Assembly: GCA_036389035.1 (NCBI GenBank)
Contig: DASVQQ010000011.1
Coordinates: 372,001 to 436,000, forward strand
Source: Jatrophihabitans sp.
Lineage (GTDB): Bacteria > Actinomycetota > Actinomycetes > Mycobacteriales > Jatrophihabitantaceae
Reading direction: 5' to 3'
Length of the DNA: 64,000 nucleotides
Shown: positions 53,824-62,400 of the stretch, piece by piece
Position numbering within the stretch: the stretch's first letter is position 1
How the letters are laid out: every line of letters starts with the position of its first letter
The notes under the pieces: generated by a model
What the model saw: the letters and a program-made list of their open reading frames with translations, nothing else
What the model was told of the DNA's origin: nothing
Database searches by the model: none
Program-made: the position numbers and the translations under genes

Positions 53824-54966
53824 GTGGGGCGCCAAAATGCAGAGGGACAACCTGAGCCCGTCGGCGTGGGCATGGTGGGCAACGGCTTCATGGGCCGAGC
53901 GCACACGCTAGGACTGACGGTCGCGAGCCTGCTGGCACCGGATCTCCCGCCGGTCCAGCTGCTGTCGATCTCGGGCCGTGACTCCAACAAGGCTCGGAGG
54001 TCGGCCGATCAGTACCGCTACCGAGAAGCGTTCACCGATTGGCGAGCGCAGATCGACAGCGCGGGCCTGACTGCTGTCGACGTGGTGCTGCCCACGGAGC
54101 TGCATCACCCCGCAGCCCTGGCAGCCATCAGAGCGGGCCACGCGGTCCTGTGCGAGAAGCCGTTGGCCGTGACGGCGGCCGACGCCTACGAGATGTGGCA
54201 GACGGCAGCAGCCGCCGACGTCGTCCACATGTGCGGCTTCAACTTCCGGTTCGCCCCCGCGGTGAGGCTCGCGCACGATCTCGTGGCGAGCGGCGAAATC
54301 GGTCAGATCCTTGCCTTCGACGGCTCATTCCTGGAATCTCTCGGTCTTCCGGAATACGACGCCGATTCTGCTGCGGTATGGCCGCCTCCGCCGCAGGACG
54401 GGGCGCTGCTCGGACTCGGACCGCACATCTTGGACCTGGCCCTCTGGCTCGCCGGCGAGCCCACGGTGGTCCAGGCGCAAAGCAAGAAGCTCAATCCCTC
54501 CTCGGCGGCCCGAGATGATTTCTTCGGCGGCACGTTGCAGTTCAGGTCCGGTGCTCAGGGAACGATCCGTGGGTCTCGGGTGGCGGGCGGCGTCACGAGC
54601 GAGTGCAGCTTCACGGTTACCGGGACGAGGGGGGCGCTGCGCTGGGAGTCACCACGGCTCAACGAGCTGTGGCACATCACTCCGGGGCATCGTTCGACCC
54701 TCATTGAGGTGACGCGCCCCACCGACCCCTTCATGTCGATGTGGTGGCCGGAGCCGGGCCATCCGATCAGCTGGACCGAAACCTTCATTCACCAGGCTGC
54801 GCACTTCTTGCGAGCGGTCGCAGGAATGACGACCGTACGGGAATCCGCCGCTGACTTCGAAGACGGCTACCGCTGCGCTCTTGTGATCGATGCCATGGCA
54901 GCCGCCGCTCGCTCCGGTCAGCCAACGCCTCTCGCATGGCCGGCGGCTGGCCTCGCCACCCCATGA
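53824..54966 (+). CDS. Gfo/Idh/MocA-family oxidoreductase
   Basis: 380 residues (GTG 53824, the first start after an in-frame TAG at 53812). NAD(P) loop 'VGVGMVGNGFMGRAH', and 'AVLCEKPLAVTAADA' with the family's Glu-Lys-Pro. The C-terminal sheet domain carries 'DLALWLAGEPTVVQA' and 'THEF-like' blocks expected for sugar or inositol dehydrogenases. It should oxidise or reduce a ring hydroxyl of the cyclitol or sugar. The 223 bp before it hold no supported gene. Confidence 0.85.
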   Translation: MGRQNAEGQPEPVGVGMVGNGFMGRAHTLGLTVASLLAPDLPPVQLLSISGRDSNKARRSADQYRYREAFTDWRAQIDSAGLTAVDVVLPTELHHPAALAAIRAGHAVLCEKPLAVTAADAYEMWQTAAAADVVHMCGFNFRFAPAVRLAHDLVASGEIGQILAFDGSFLESLGLPEYDADSAAVWPPPPQDGALLGLGPHILDLALWLAGEPTVVQAQSKKLNPSSAARDDFFGGTLQFRSGAQGTIRGSRVAGGVTSECSFTVTGTRGALRWESPRLNELWHITPGHRSTLIEVTRPTDPFMSMWWPEPGHPISWTETFIHQAAHFLRAVAGMTTVRESAADFEDGYRCALVIDAMAAAARSGQPTPLAWPAAGLATP

Positions 54967-55066
54967 CGACCACTCCGTTGTTATTGACAGTGATGAGTCA
55001 GCACCACTATCCGGTTCGTGGCTACGGGTGTGCGATCGGCTTGCAGATCAGGGGAGGACAGCCAAA

Positions 55067-56248
55067 GTGCCGGTATCGACCGATGGCGACTGGATAACCG
55101 CCACGTCCGTTCAAGCGGGGCTGACGTGGCAGGTCCGGTTCGTCGATGATTTACTCGAGGCCACGCCGGAGACCGTCCCCGACCTGTTCTGGCTCAGCGA
55201 TCCGGTCTACGCGACCGCGAACATGCCGGGCCCTCGCGCCGTGGTCATCGACCGCAACGTCAAGGTGCTCTTCGGTGACCAGTTCGCCGCGTTGTTCGAG
55301 CGCTTCGGCCTCGAACCGATCTGGTTCGAGGCCGAGGGTGGCGAGAATTCCAAGACTCTCGCACAGTACGGCGATCTGGCCGGCAAGCTGCTGTCCTTGG
55401 ACCTTGACCGGCGCGGGCAGCCATTGATCCTCATCGGCGGCGGCACGATCACGGACATCGGTGGTCTTCTGGCGGCCACGCTCTATCGCGGTATTCCCGC
55501 GATCCGGATTCCCACGACTCTGCTCGGACTCTGTGACGCGGGCATCGCGGCGAAGGTGGGCGTCAATCACGCTGGCGTGAAGAACGGACTGGGCGCCTTC
55601 GCGCCGGTGCCATTGACGCTGCACTGCCTCCGGCTCTGTTCGACAGAGAGCGAGCGGCGCACGGCGGGCGGCCTGTCCGAGATCAGCAAGGTGGCACTCA
55701 CCGAGGACCCCGCCCTCTGGGATCTGCTCGTCTCGTACGGTCGCGAACTACGCGAACAGCGAATGCAGCATCCGGTTGGGCGCGATGTGCTCTGGCGGTC
55801 GATCATTCCCATGCTGACGGAGCTGGCCGATAATCTGCGTGAGCCTCGCTTGTGGCGAACGATGAACTTCGGCCACTTCATTTCACCTACGGGCGAGATG
55901 GTTCCCGGCTCCACGCTGTCGCATGGCGAATGGGTAGCGGTGGACATGGCGTTCTCCCTGGTCCTGTCTATGCAGCGTGGCAGCCTCGTCCCGGACTTGT
56001 GTCTGGAAATCCTGTCGGTGCTGGGGCGGACGCTGGGGCTTCCACTCTGGCATGAATCCCTCGGCGATCCAGCAATGTTGAGCGCGGCCCTGCGGGCAAC
56101 CACTGGTCTCCGTGGCGGACGGCTGCGGTTGCCTGTCCTGCTCGACATCGCGAAGGTCGAGTTCGTCGACGACGTCGATCTCAGCGACCTGGAGCGGGCG
56201 GCGTCCGAATTGCGGCAGCAAGCTGCGGTCTTCAGTCGTTCCCACTAG
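55067..56248 (+). CDS. Sugar phosphate cyclase (3-dehydroquinate synthase superfamily, EEVS/DDGS-like)
   Basis: 393 residues from GTG 55067, chosen because GGGGAGG lies 9 bases before it; longer frames overlap the previous gene. 'LIGGGTITDIGGLLAATLYRG' holds the NAD loop (~residues 122-142), then 'RIPTTLLGLCDAGIAAKVGVN' and 'KNGLGAFAP', which follow 2-epi-5-epi-valiolone synthase and relatives more than dehydroquinate synthase. 'NFGHFISPTGEM' and 'SHGEWVAVDMAFS' carry metal-binding His. It should cyclise sedoheptulose 7-phosphate or a related sugar phosphate to a cyclitol. The exact subclass cannot be assigned by eye. Confidence 0.83.
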   Translation: MPVSTDGDWITATSVQAGLTWQVRFVDDLLEATPETVPDLFWLSDPVYATANMPGPRAVVIDRNVKVLFGDQFAALFERFGLEPIWFEAEGGENSKTLAQYGDLAGKLLSLDLDRRGQPLILIGGGTITDIGGLLAATLYRGIPAIRIPTTLLGLCDAGIAAKVGVNHAGVKNGLGAFAPVPLTLHCLRLCSTESERRTAGGLSEISKVALTEDPALWDLLVSYGRELREQRMQHPVGRDVLWRSIIPMLTELADNLREPRLWRTMNFGHFISPTGEMVPGSTLSHGEWVAVDMAFSLVLSMQRGSLVPDLCLEILSVLGRTLGLPLWHESLGDPAMLSAALRATTGLRGGRLRLPVLLDIAKVEFVDDVDLSDLERAASELRQQAAVFSRSH

Positions 56249-56276
56249 TCACCCGTGGCGGCGAGGAGGAAGTCAC

Positions 56277-57278
56277 ATGAAATACCGCACGATGGGCCTG
56301 GACCCGGCGACCCGGCGCACGGTGAGCGTGCTCGGTCTGGGCGCGATCAAGTTCGGGAGCGCCGTCGATGAGCGGACGTCGTTCGCGATCCTGGATCGGT
56401 ATGTGGAGGCTGGCGGAACCTTTATAGACACGGCCAACAATTACGCCTTCTGGTTGACCGGCACTCGGGGCGGGGAGAGCGAGAGCGTACTGGGCCGGTG
56501 GCGACGGGCCCGCGGCATCGGCGACGAAGTCACGATCGCCACCAAGCTCGGGGACCGGCCCGTGCACGAGGGCATCAGCATCGACGATGTCGCCAAGTCC
56601 AGCAATGTCGAAGGACTCGCGCCGAAGGTGATCCTCGAGTCGGCGATGCAAAGCATGAAACGGCTCGGCGTGGACAAGCTCGACCTGCTGTACGCGCATC
56701 AGGACGACATGGCCGTGCCCCAACAGAACGTGGTGGAAGCCTTCGCCGGGCTGGTCTCCGACGGCGTCGTCGGCCTGCTTGGCGTGAGCAACCAATGGTC
56801 ATGGCGTGTGGAGCGGGCTCGGGTCATTGCCGCCGCGGCCGGGCTTCCCGGTTACGAAGTGCTTCAGTATCAGCACAGCTATCTGCGCAGGCGGACGGAC
56901 ATGCCTGGCTTCCGGACCGTGGACGGCAAGCCCGGCAATGCCGGCGGAGATCTCCTGAGCTATGTCCGAGCGAACCCGGAACTCACCCTCGTGGCATACT
57001 CCGCGCTGCTCGGCGGTGCGTATACCCGGGCGGACAAGCCGTTCGATCCCGATCTGGATCATGCGGGTACGCCGATCAGGCTCGCCGCGCTGCGCGCGGT
57101 CGCGCAGGAGATCGGGGCGACGCCGAACCAGGTGGTGCTTGCCTGGCTCATCGGCGGGGAGGTTCCCGTCATCCCACTCGTCGGAGCTTCTTCCGTGGCC
57201 CAGCTGGAGGAGAGTCTCGCGGCGGTCGATCTGGAGCTGACTCCGGAACAGCGCGCAAAGCTGGACGCCGTCCACTGA
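56277..57278 (+). CDS. Aldo/keto reductase, catalytic tetrad intact
   Basis: 333 residues, GGAGGA before ATG 56277. The tetrad is present: Asp and Tyr in 'TFIDTANNYAFW', Lys in 'TIATKLGDR', His in 'LLYAHQDDMA'. NADP-binding end 'VIPLVGASSVAQLEESL'. It should reduce a keto group of the cyclitol or sugar. It follows the cyclase by 28 bp and precedes a second, altered reductase. Confidence 0.88.
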   Translation: MKYRTMGLDPATRRTVSVLGLGAIKFGSAVDERTSFAILDRYVEAGGTFIDTANNYAFWLTGTRGGESESVLGRWRRARGIGDEVTIATKLGDRPVHEGISIDDVAKSSNVEGLAPKVILESAMQSMKRLGVDKLDLLYAHQDDMAVPQQNVVEAFAGLVSDGVVGLLGVSNQWSWRVERARVIAAAAGLPGYEVLQYQHSYLRRRTDMPGFRTVDGKPGNAGGDLLSYVRANPELTLVAYSALLGGAYTRADKPFDPDLDHAGTPIRLAALRAVAQEIGATPNQVVLAWLIGGEVPVIPLVGASSVAQLEESLAAVDLELTPEQRAKLDAVH

Positions 57279-57332
57279 CCGCAATTCGCACTTCGGCACG
57301 TTGCCGGACCAAACGCATGTGAGGAGCGGTAC

Positions 57333-58328
57333 ATGCGCTACCGCAAGCTTGGCAGTTCCGATCTCGAGGTCTCGGAGATCGCGCTGGGACTGGTCTACGC
57401 CATCGGCGTTGAGGTCGATCTCAATCGCCGCTGTATCGAGGCAGCGTTCGACGCCGGCATCACGTTTTTCAACACCGCCAACGCGTACGGTCGAGGCGCG
57501 GCCGAGGAGGCCTTGGGAAATATTCTCTCCCAGCACCGACGCGACTCCTACGTTCTGGCGACTACCGTCTGGGGCCAGATGTCGGACGATGAAACCGACC
57601 GAGGGCTGTCGGCGGCGCAGATCGCCAAGCAGATCGATGCCTCACTCCGCCGGCTGCGGGTCGACTTTGTCGACCTCTACCAGGCGCACAGGTTCGACCC
57701 CGACGTGCCCGTCGAAGAGACCGTGGAGGCACTGCAGAAGGTGGTTCAGCAGGGAAAGGCACGGTATCTGGGGTTCAGCGAGTGGACGTCGGAACAGATC
57801 AACGCCGCCATCGAGATCGGCGGACCAGAGCTGTTCGTGTCGTCCCAGCCCCAGTACTCCTTGCTGTGGCGGGCCCCGGAAGCCGAGATCTTCCGATTGT
57901 GCGCCCGCCACCAGATCTCGCACGTCGTCTGGTCACCGCTCGGCGAGGGCGTGCTGACCGGCAAGTACCGGCCCGGGCAGGCGCCGCCGCCCGGTTCGCG
58001 GGCGGCCGGCGAGTTGAGGACCAGCTTGATGGACCCGCTGATGTCCGAGCGGACGCTTCAAGCCGTCGAGCGGCTGCGGCCCATCGCCAGCGGTGCTTGC
58101 CTGACCATGCCCCAGCTGGCCCTGGCCTGGGTACTGCGTCGTCCTGAAGTCGCCTCCGCGATCACCGGCGCCAGCAATCCCGGCCAGGTGCACGCCAACG
58201 CCGCCGCCTCGGCCGTCGTCCTCAGTGACGACGTGCTCGAGGCGGTCGACGAGGCTCTGGGGGACGTGCCGGTCACCGGGCAGAGGCTCGCACCGCTGGC
58301 CGAGCCCGGCGTCAGGCACCGCGACTAG
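57333..58328 (+). CDS. Aldo/keto reductase-like protein with altered catalytic tetrad
   Basis: 331 residues, GAGGAG before ATG 57333. The fold is clear ('ALGLVYAIGVEVDLNRR', 'QPQYSLLWRAPEAEIF', 'AITGASNPGQVHANA'), but two of the four catalytic residues differ: the Asp is Asn ('FFNTANAYG') and the Lys is Thr ('VLATTVWGQ'). Tyr and His ('YQAHRFD') remain. It may have a changed reaction, such as one needing no hydride transfer, or may be a structural partner of the first reductase. Last gene of the rightward block. Confidence 0.85.
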   Translation: MRYRKLGSSDLEVSEIALGLVYAIGVEVDLNRRCIEAAFDAGITFFNTANAYGRGAAEEALGNILSQHRRDSYVLATTVWGQMSDDETDRGLSAAQIAKQIDASLRRLRVDFVDLYQAHRFDPDVPVEETVEALQKVVQQGKARYLGFSEWTSEQINAAIEIGGPELFVSSQPQYSLLWRAPEAEIFRLCARHQISHVVWSPLGEGVLTGKYRPGQAPPPGSRAAGELRTSLMDPLMSERTLQAVERLRPIASGACLTMPQLALAWVLRRPEVASAITGASNPGQVHANAAASAVVLSDDVLEAVDEALGDVPVTGQRLAPLAEPGVRHRD

Positions 58329-58336
58329 CCGACAGA

Positions 58337-60286
58337 TCAGCCGTTCTGAGCTGGGCGTGCGAGGTACACCAGGCCACGCTGCTGCAAGTCGGCAACGACA
58401 CGCAGAACATCTTCGGTCGTGCGCCCGGGCCGCGCCGCGGCCAGGTCCGAGATGCTCCGCTGAGCGTCCATCTCGGACAGCACAGCGTATTCGTCGGCCG
58501 AAATCGGGGTCTTGTGCCCTGTCCTCTTCTGGCAGTAATACCGCGGGCTTGCCGCGGCGCCCGCTTCGGTGTCGGTGACCGCCCAGATCGACAGGCCCCT
58601 ACCGAGGCTGGGAACAAGTCGCTCCGGACTGTCGGCGGTGCCCACGATGGATTTGGTGATCCGGAAGCCACCCAGATACAGGACATCCAGATTGCAACTG
58701 AGGAAGCATTCGATGGCGTCGTCCGGCGTCTCGATGACCGGTTCTCCGCGGATGTTGAACGAGGTATTGAGCACCAGGGGCATCCCGGTCAGCGCGAAGA
58801 ACCGCTCGATCAGCCGACGGTAATCGCCCACGTGGTCGCGGTCGACAGTCTGGATGCGGCAGGTGCCGTCCACGTGACAGACGCTGGCGATGGTGCTGGC
58901 CTGCGACTGGCGCACCTGTACGACGGTCATCATGAACGGGTCGTCGTCGGGCGCCTCGAAGTAGTCCTCGACGTGCTCGGTGAGCACCGACGCGGCATAA
59001 GGGCGGAAGGGCTCACGAAACTTCACCAGCGCATTCAGGCGGTCTCGCATCTCGGGTGGACGTGGATCGCAGAGGATGCTGCGGTGGCCGAGCGCGCGCG
59101 GGCCGAACTCGCTGCCCCCTTCGAACCAGCCGATGAATTTGCCGTCGATGATGTCTCGAGCGGCTTCTTCGGCGACGTCTACCACCAGTTGAGCGTCGAC
59201 GAACGCGCAGCGACTGTCGACTGCCCGTTGTAGCTCTTCTGTCGAGTACGAGTGCCCGTGGTAGTTGTCGTAGGACTTCACCCGTGCGCGTTGGCCAGTG
59301 GTCTGCTGGTGTCCGTAGAAGGCGGCGCCAATCGCCACCCCGGAGTCACCGGATGCCGGCGTCACGAAGAGGCGGCGGAACGGAGTCTGCTGCAGGATCA
59401 TTCCGTTGGTCACGCTGTTGAGCCCCACCCCGCCGCTCAAGCCCAGCTCGTCGGCGCCGGTCAGGTCATGGAGTTCCTGACATAGGTGCAGCACCGCTCG
59501 CTCGAGTTCAACCTGGACCTTGGCGGCCATATCTCGGCAGATGGCATCGAGGTGGGCCGGCTCGGAGGACCGAGGCGGCACCTTGGTGATCCAATCCGTA
59601 TCGATGAGAAGCCCGTCGGGGGTGTACTCGATGATCGGGTCGGGAAACCTGGATGCGTCGCCGTAGGGCGCCAGTCCCATCGTCTTACCCGCGTGCATCA
59701 TGTGCCCGAAGATGTATTCAGAAGCCACCGAGTACATGTGCCCCAGGCTCGGAAACCGCAGAAACGGGTCGCTGGATGACCACAAGCCCCAGCGTTTGCG
59801 CACCAGCCTCAGCTCATCGTCGTCACCCACCACGTACATGGACTCCGATTCTTCCATCTCGGAGAAGGGAGGTGGAGCTCCGAGCAGCGGACTCTGCCGC
59901 CGCTCGTACTCACCGTAGTTGTAGCCGGCGCCATCCAGGATCAGCACCGCCGGGCGGTCGAGGTCGGAGGCCAGCCAGGCGTAGTAGGCGTGCAGCATAT
60001 GGTGCGACGGGTTGACGATGAGGTCTCCGTTGAACCCGGCCTGACGGACCAGCAGGCCTGTGTCATCCTTGACGTACTCGTTGATGACGACCGTGTCGAC
60101 GGCGGTCAGACCGGCAAGGCCGGCCGATCGCAGACAATAGTCGACGGCGCGATGTGGATAGCCCTCATAATGCTTGGTACGGGCTAGCCGTTCCTCGGGA
60201 ACGGCCACGGCGATCTCGCCATTGATGAGCAGGCAGGCGGCGGCGTCGTGCGCCGAATTGATACCGAGAACGATCGTCCTGGACAC
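58337..60286 (-). CDS. Carbamoyltransferase (NodU/CmcH family) with C-terminal winged-helix-like extension
   Basis: 649 residues. It opens 'VLGINSAHDAAACLLINGEI' with the His-Asp-Ala-Ala of the Kae1-like domain, has 'ELGLSGGVGLNSVTNG' and 'GGSEFGPRALGHRSILCDPR', then the YrdC-like part 'NTSFNIRGEPVIETPDDAI'. It should transfer a carbamoyl group from carbamoyl phosphate to a hydroxyl using ATP. Family members end near residue ~580; here ~60 residues follow ('SADEYAVLSEMDAQRSISDL', 'VLRVVADLQQRGLVYL') that look like a PqqD-type winged helix. It ends 8 bp from the convergent reductase gene. Confidence 0.87.
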   Translation of the reverse strand: MSRTIVLGINSAHDAAACLLINGEIAVAVPEERLARTKHYEGYPHRAVDYCLRSAGLAGLTAVDTVVINEYVKDDTGLLVRQAGFNGDLIVNPSHHMLHAYYAWLASDLDRPAVLILDGAGYNYGEYERRQSPLLGAPPPFSEMEESESMYVVGDDDELRLVRKRWGLWSSSDPFLRFPSLGHMYSVASEYIFGHMMHAGKTMGLAPYGDASRFPDPIIEYTPDGLLIDTDWITKVPPRSSEPAHLDAICRDMAAKVQVELERAVLHLCQELHDLTGADELGLSGGVGLNSVTNGMILQQTPFRRLFVTPASGDSGVAIGAAFYGHQQTTGQRARVKSYDNYHGHSYSTEELQRAVDSRCAFVDAQLVVDVAEEAARDIIDGKFIGWFEGGSEFGPRALGHRSILCDPRPPEMRDRLNALVKFREPFRPYAASVLTEHVEDYFEAPDDDPFMMTVVQVRQSQASTIASVCHVDGTCRIQTVDRDHVGDYRRLIERFFALTGMPLVLNTSFNIRGEPVIETPDDAIECFLSCNLDVLYLGGFRITKSIVGTADSPERLVPSLGRGLSIWAVTDTEAGAAASPRYYCQKRTGHKTPISADEYAVLSEMDAQRSISDLAAARPGRTTEDVLRVVADLQQRGLVYLARPAQNG

Positions 60287-60385
60287 TGTGAACTCCTCGA
60301 ACGTTACTGACTCGGCGCTGAGTATGGATGGCTGGACAGCTGACGGACCGCCGGACCGGGGCCATGGCTGCGGAAAGGTCTTGGC

Positions 60386-61150
60386 TCAGCTGCCGAATTC
60401 CGCGTGGAAGCGTTCTCCCTTCTTCCTGACGACCTCGAGGGCGGAAGGGTCAGTGGCGAACGCCGCGATCACCCGTGCTAGTGCTGGAGATGGCTCGTTG
60501 GTGAGAAACCCGATGCCCGACGGTGTGGCGTGGAGCATCGTGCCCTGCCAGCCGGATTCCTCGACGATGGTGTCGAATCCCGACTGCAGTCCGGTGTACT
60601 GGACGTCATGGAACAAGACCATCGCGGTCGGCGTCAGGAATGGACGGAGCGCGCGGTACTCGGCGACGATCTGTTGACTGGTGTGGTAACCGTCGACAAA
60701 GGCCAGATCTATCCGCCCATCGAGCCGCTCCTCGACGGTGGCGGGGATGTCCTCCGGTGACGTTCCTCTGACGGGATAGACGTGGTGGAGGTTGAGTCGC
60801 TCAGCAAGGCGTGCGGTTAGTTCAAGGCCCTCAAGGGAGTATCGGTCCGCAGCCGAGTCGAGCCCGACCACTCGCGCTTGTGGCTGCGCGATCGCAAGCG
60901 CGAGTGTGCTCCAACCAAACGAGTTGCCGATCACCAGGATCGACTCCGCCGGTTGGACTACGGCGAGGCACTCGAGCAGGTAAATTTCCGGCAGCGAGAT
61001 TCCTAGTCCGTCCGCCACTTCGACGCCGTCGCGGACCAGCCACGTGAACGGGACGCTGTGCAGATTGTGAAAAGCGGTGGGGTTGAGGCCGGTGGAAACC
61101 GCGAAGCCTTCCGCAGCATAGGCGGCCACCAAATCTACGAAAACAAGCAT
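60386..61150 (-). CDS. Class I SAM-dependent methyltransferase
   Basis: About 254 residues from ATG 61150; TTG 61180 ('LKSTIDYAQDM') may be the true start, and the frame is open to 61264. SAM motif I is 'ILVIGNSFGWSTLALAI', followed by 'ARVVGLDSAADRYSLEG' and the acidic post-motif 'IDLAFVDGYHTSQQIVAEYR', with 'VLFHDVQYTG' after it. It resembles the O-methyltransferase/Methyltransf_24 group. Probably methylates a hydroxyl of the product. It lies between the carbamoyltransferase and GT9-like genes on the same strand. Confidence 0.8.
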   Translation of the reverse strand: MLVFVDLVAAYAAEGFAVSTGLNPTAFHNLHSVPFTWLVRDGVEVADGLGISLPEIYLLECLAVVQPAESILVIGNSFGWSTLALAIAQPQARVVGLDSAADRYSLEGLELTARLAERLNLHHVYPVRGTSPEDIPATVEERLDGRIDLAFVDGYHTSQQIVAEYRALRPFLTPTAMVLFHDVQYTGLQSGFDTIVEESGWQGTMLHATPSGIGFLTNEPSPALARVIAAFATDPSALEVVRKKGERFHAEFGS

Positions 61151-61349
61151 ATCCTGAGCGTAATCAATGGTTGACTTCAAACCTAGCGTCGGCGCCGGAA
61201 AACTAAAGGGCCTGTGCTGCACACTCCAAGGACGCCGGGCCGCGGAAGGCCGTCCTTCGCACACGCGGCGAAACTCCCCGCGCCACGAAGGCCAGCACGG
61301 CCGCGTCCGGGGATCGTCGTGCCCTGACCGGTCACGGTCGCAAGCCGCA

Positions 61350-62369
61350 TCAGTGCGCTCGCGGTCGCGAGTCGAGCCACTGCCGAACCTTGCCCAACTC
61401 GGTAGCCAGGTCGGCGGCGGTGTCGAGGGAATTCTCGGTCTCGCGCACGTTCACCCCGCCCATCGCGTTCAGTGAATAGCACTGGCGCACGGACCTGAAT
61501 GAATAGGGATAGCGCGTGTTCGGGTACAAAACGTACTGCGGAAGCTCCGGAGCCGAGAAGGTGATCATGTCGGATAAACCGCTCCGGGCGGAAACCGCGC
61601 GCTCGCACATGCTCGCCAGGGCCACGACCTCCGCGAGCGGGAGGTGCCCCACGGGAACAACCGTCCCCGCACCCGCCTCCGGCCGGCCGGCCCCGGATGG
61701 CCATACAGGGCCGTTCCAGAACACGTGCCAGCCATCTCCGGCCAGGCTCGCGGCCAGGTCGAGGAAGAAGCGTTCCCCAGCAGCGCCGAACTTCAAGGTG
61801 AAAGCGCTGGGAGCGATGAAGATGGCGGGGCGACCGTCAGGCTGCCACCAATTCGCAAAGACCTTTTCGGCTGCCCCGGCCGGAATGGTCAGCCTGGGTC
61901 GCAGGCGTAGACCGGGCGGCGTACGGCACAACTTGTGCTGGAGTTCGAGCGACTGGTGCCTGGACCATAGGGCGTCACACCAGGCTCCCGGCTGGCACAG
62001 GAAGAGCGCGTCCATGTCCGGTGTCAACGTCTTCGCGACAGCCAGCTGATCGTGATAGGAGAGCGCCCACGGCGGCTTGTCGGTGCAGTCGTTGAGCACT
62101 GCCACTGAGTCGTAGTCAGGGTTGAACGCAGCTGCCGGCCGGTACTTCTGGTCGGTGACCAGAGTGATCTCGGCCTCCAACCCGCCGGCACGGATCGCCC
62201 TGGTGACCCCAGAGTTGATGGCGACGTCCCCGAGGGAGTCCGGGATGACAAGCGTGATTCTCTCTGGCTTGCCTCGGCGGAAGACGTGAACGGATCTGGT
62301 GATTCCAGTCGCGTACTTGAAGTATTGGAAATAGCGTTTCGCCAGGCCGGGAGTGTGCGGCAGACGCAC
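61350..62369 (-). CDS. GT9-like (heptosyltransferase-type) glycosyltransferase
   Basis: 339 residues. 'ITLVIPDSLGDVAINSGVTR' at the N-terminus matches the GT9 opening with the Asp used in catalysis. 'IFIAPSAFTLKFGAAGERFF' and 'CERAVSARSGLSDMITFSA' correspond to the nucleotide- and sugar-binding loops of the GT-B C-terminal half. GT9 enzymes usually move heptoses or related sugars from ADP donors, but similar proteins occur in natural-product clusters. It starts 31 bp after the PhyH stop. Confidence 0.75.
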   Translation of the reverse strand: MRLPHTPGLAKRYFQYFKYATGITRSVHVFRRGKPERITLVIPDSLGDVAINSGVTRAIRAGGLEAEITLVTDQKYRPAAAFNPDYDSVAVLNDCTDKPPWALSYHDQLAVAKTLTPDMDALFLCQPGAWCDALWSRHQSLELQHKLCRTPPGLRLRPRLTIPAGAAEKVFANWWQPDGRPAIFIAPSAFTLKFGAAGERFFLDLAASLAGDGWHVFWNGPVWPSGAGRPEAGAGTVVPVGHLPLAEVVALASMCERAVSARSGLSDMITFSAPELPQYVLYPNTRYPYSFRSVRQCYSLNAMGGVNVRETENSLDTAADLATELGKVRQWLDSRPRAH

Positions 62370-62400
62370 GCTGACCTCCTAGGTGATCCTGCCCGCGGAC

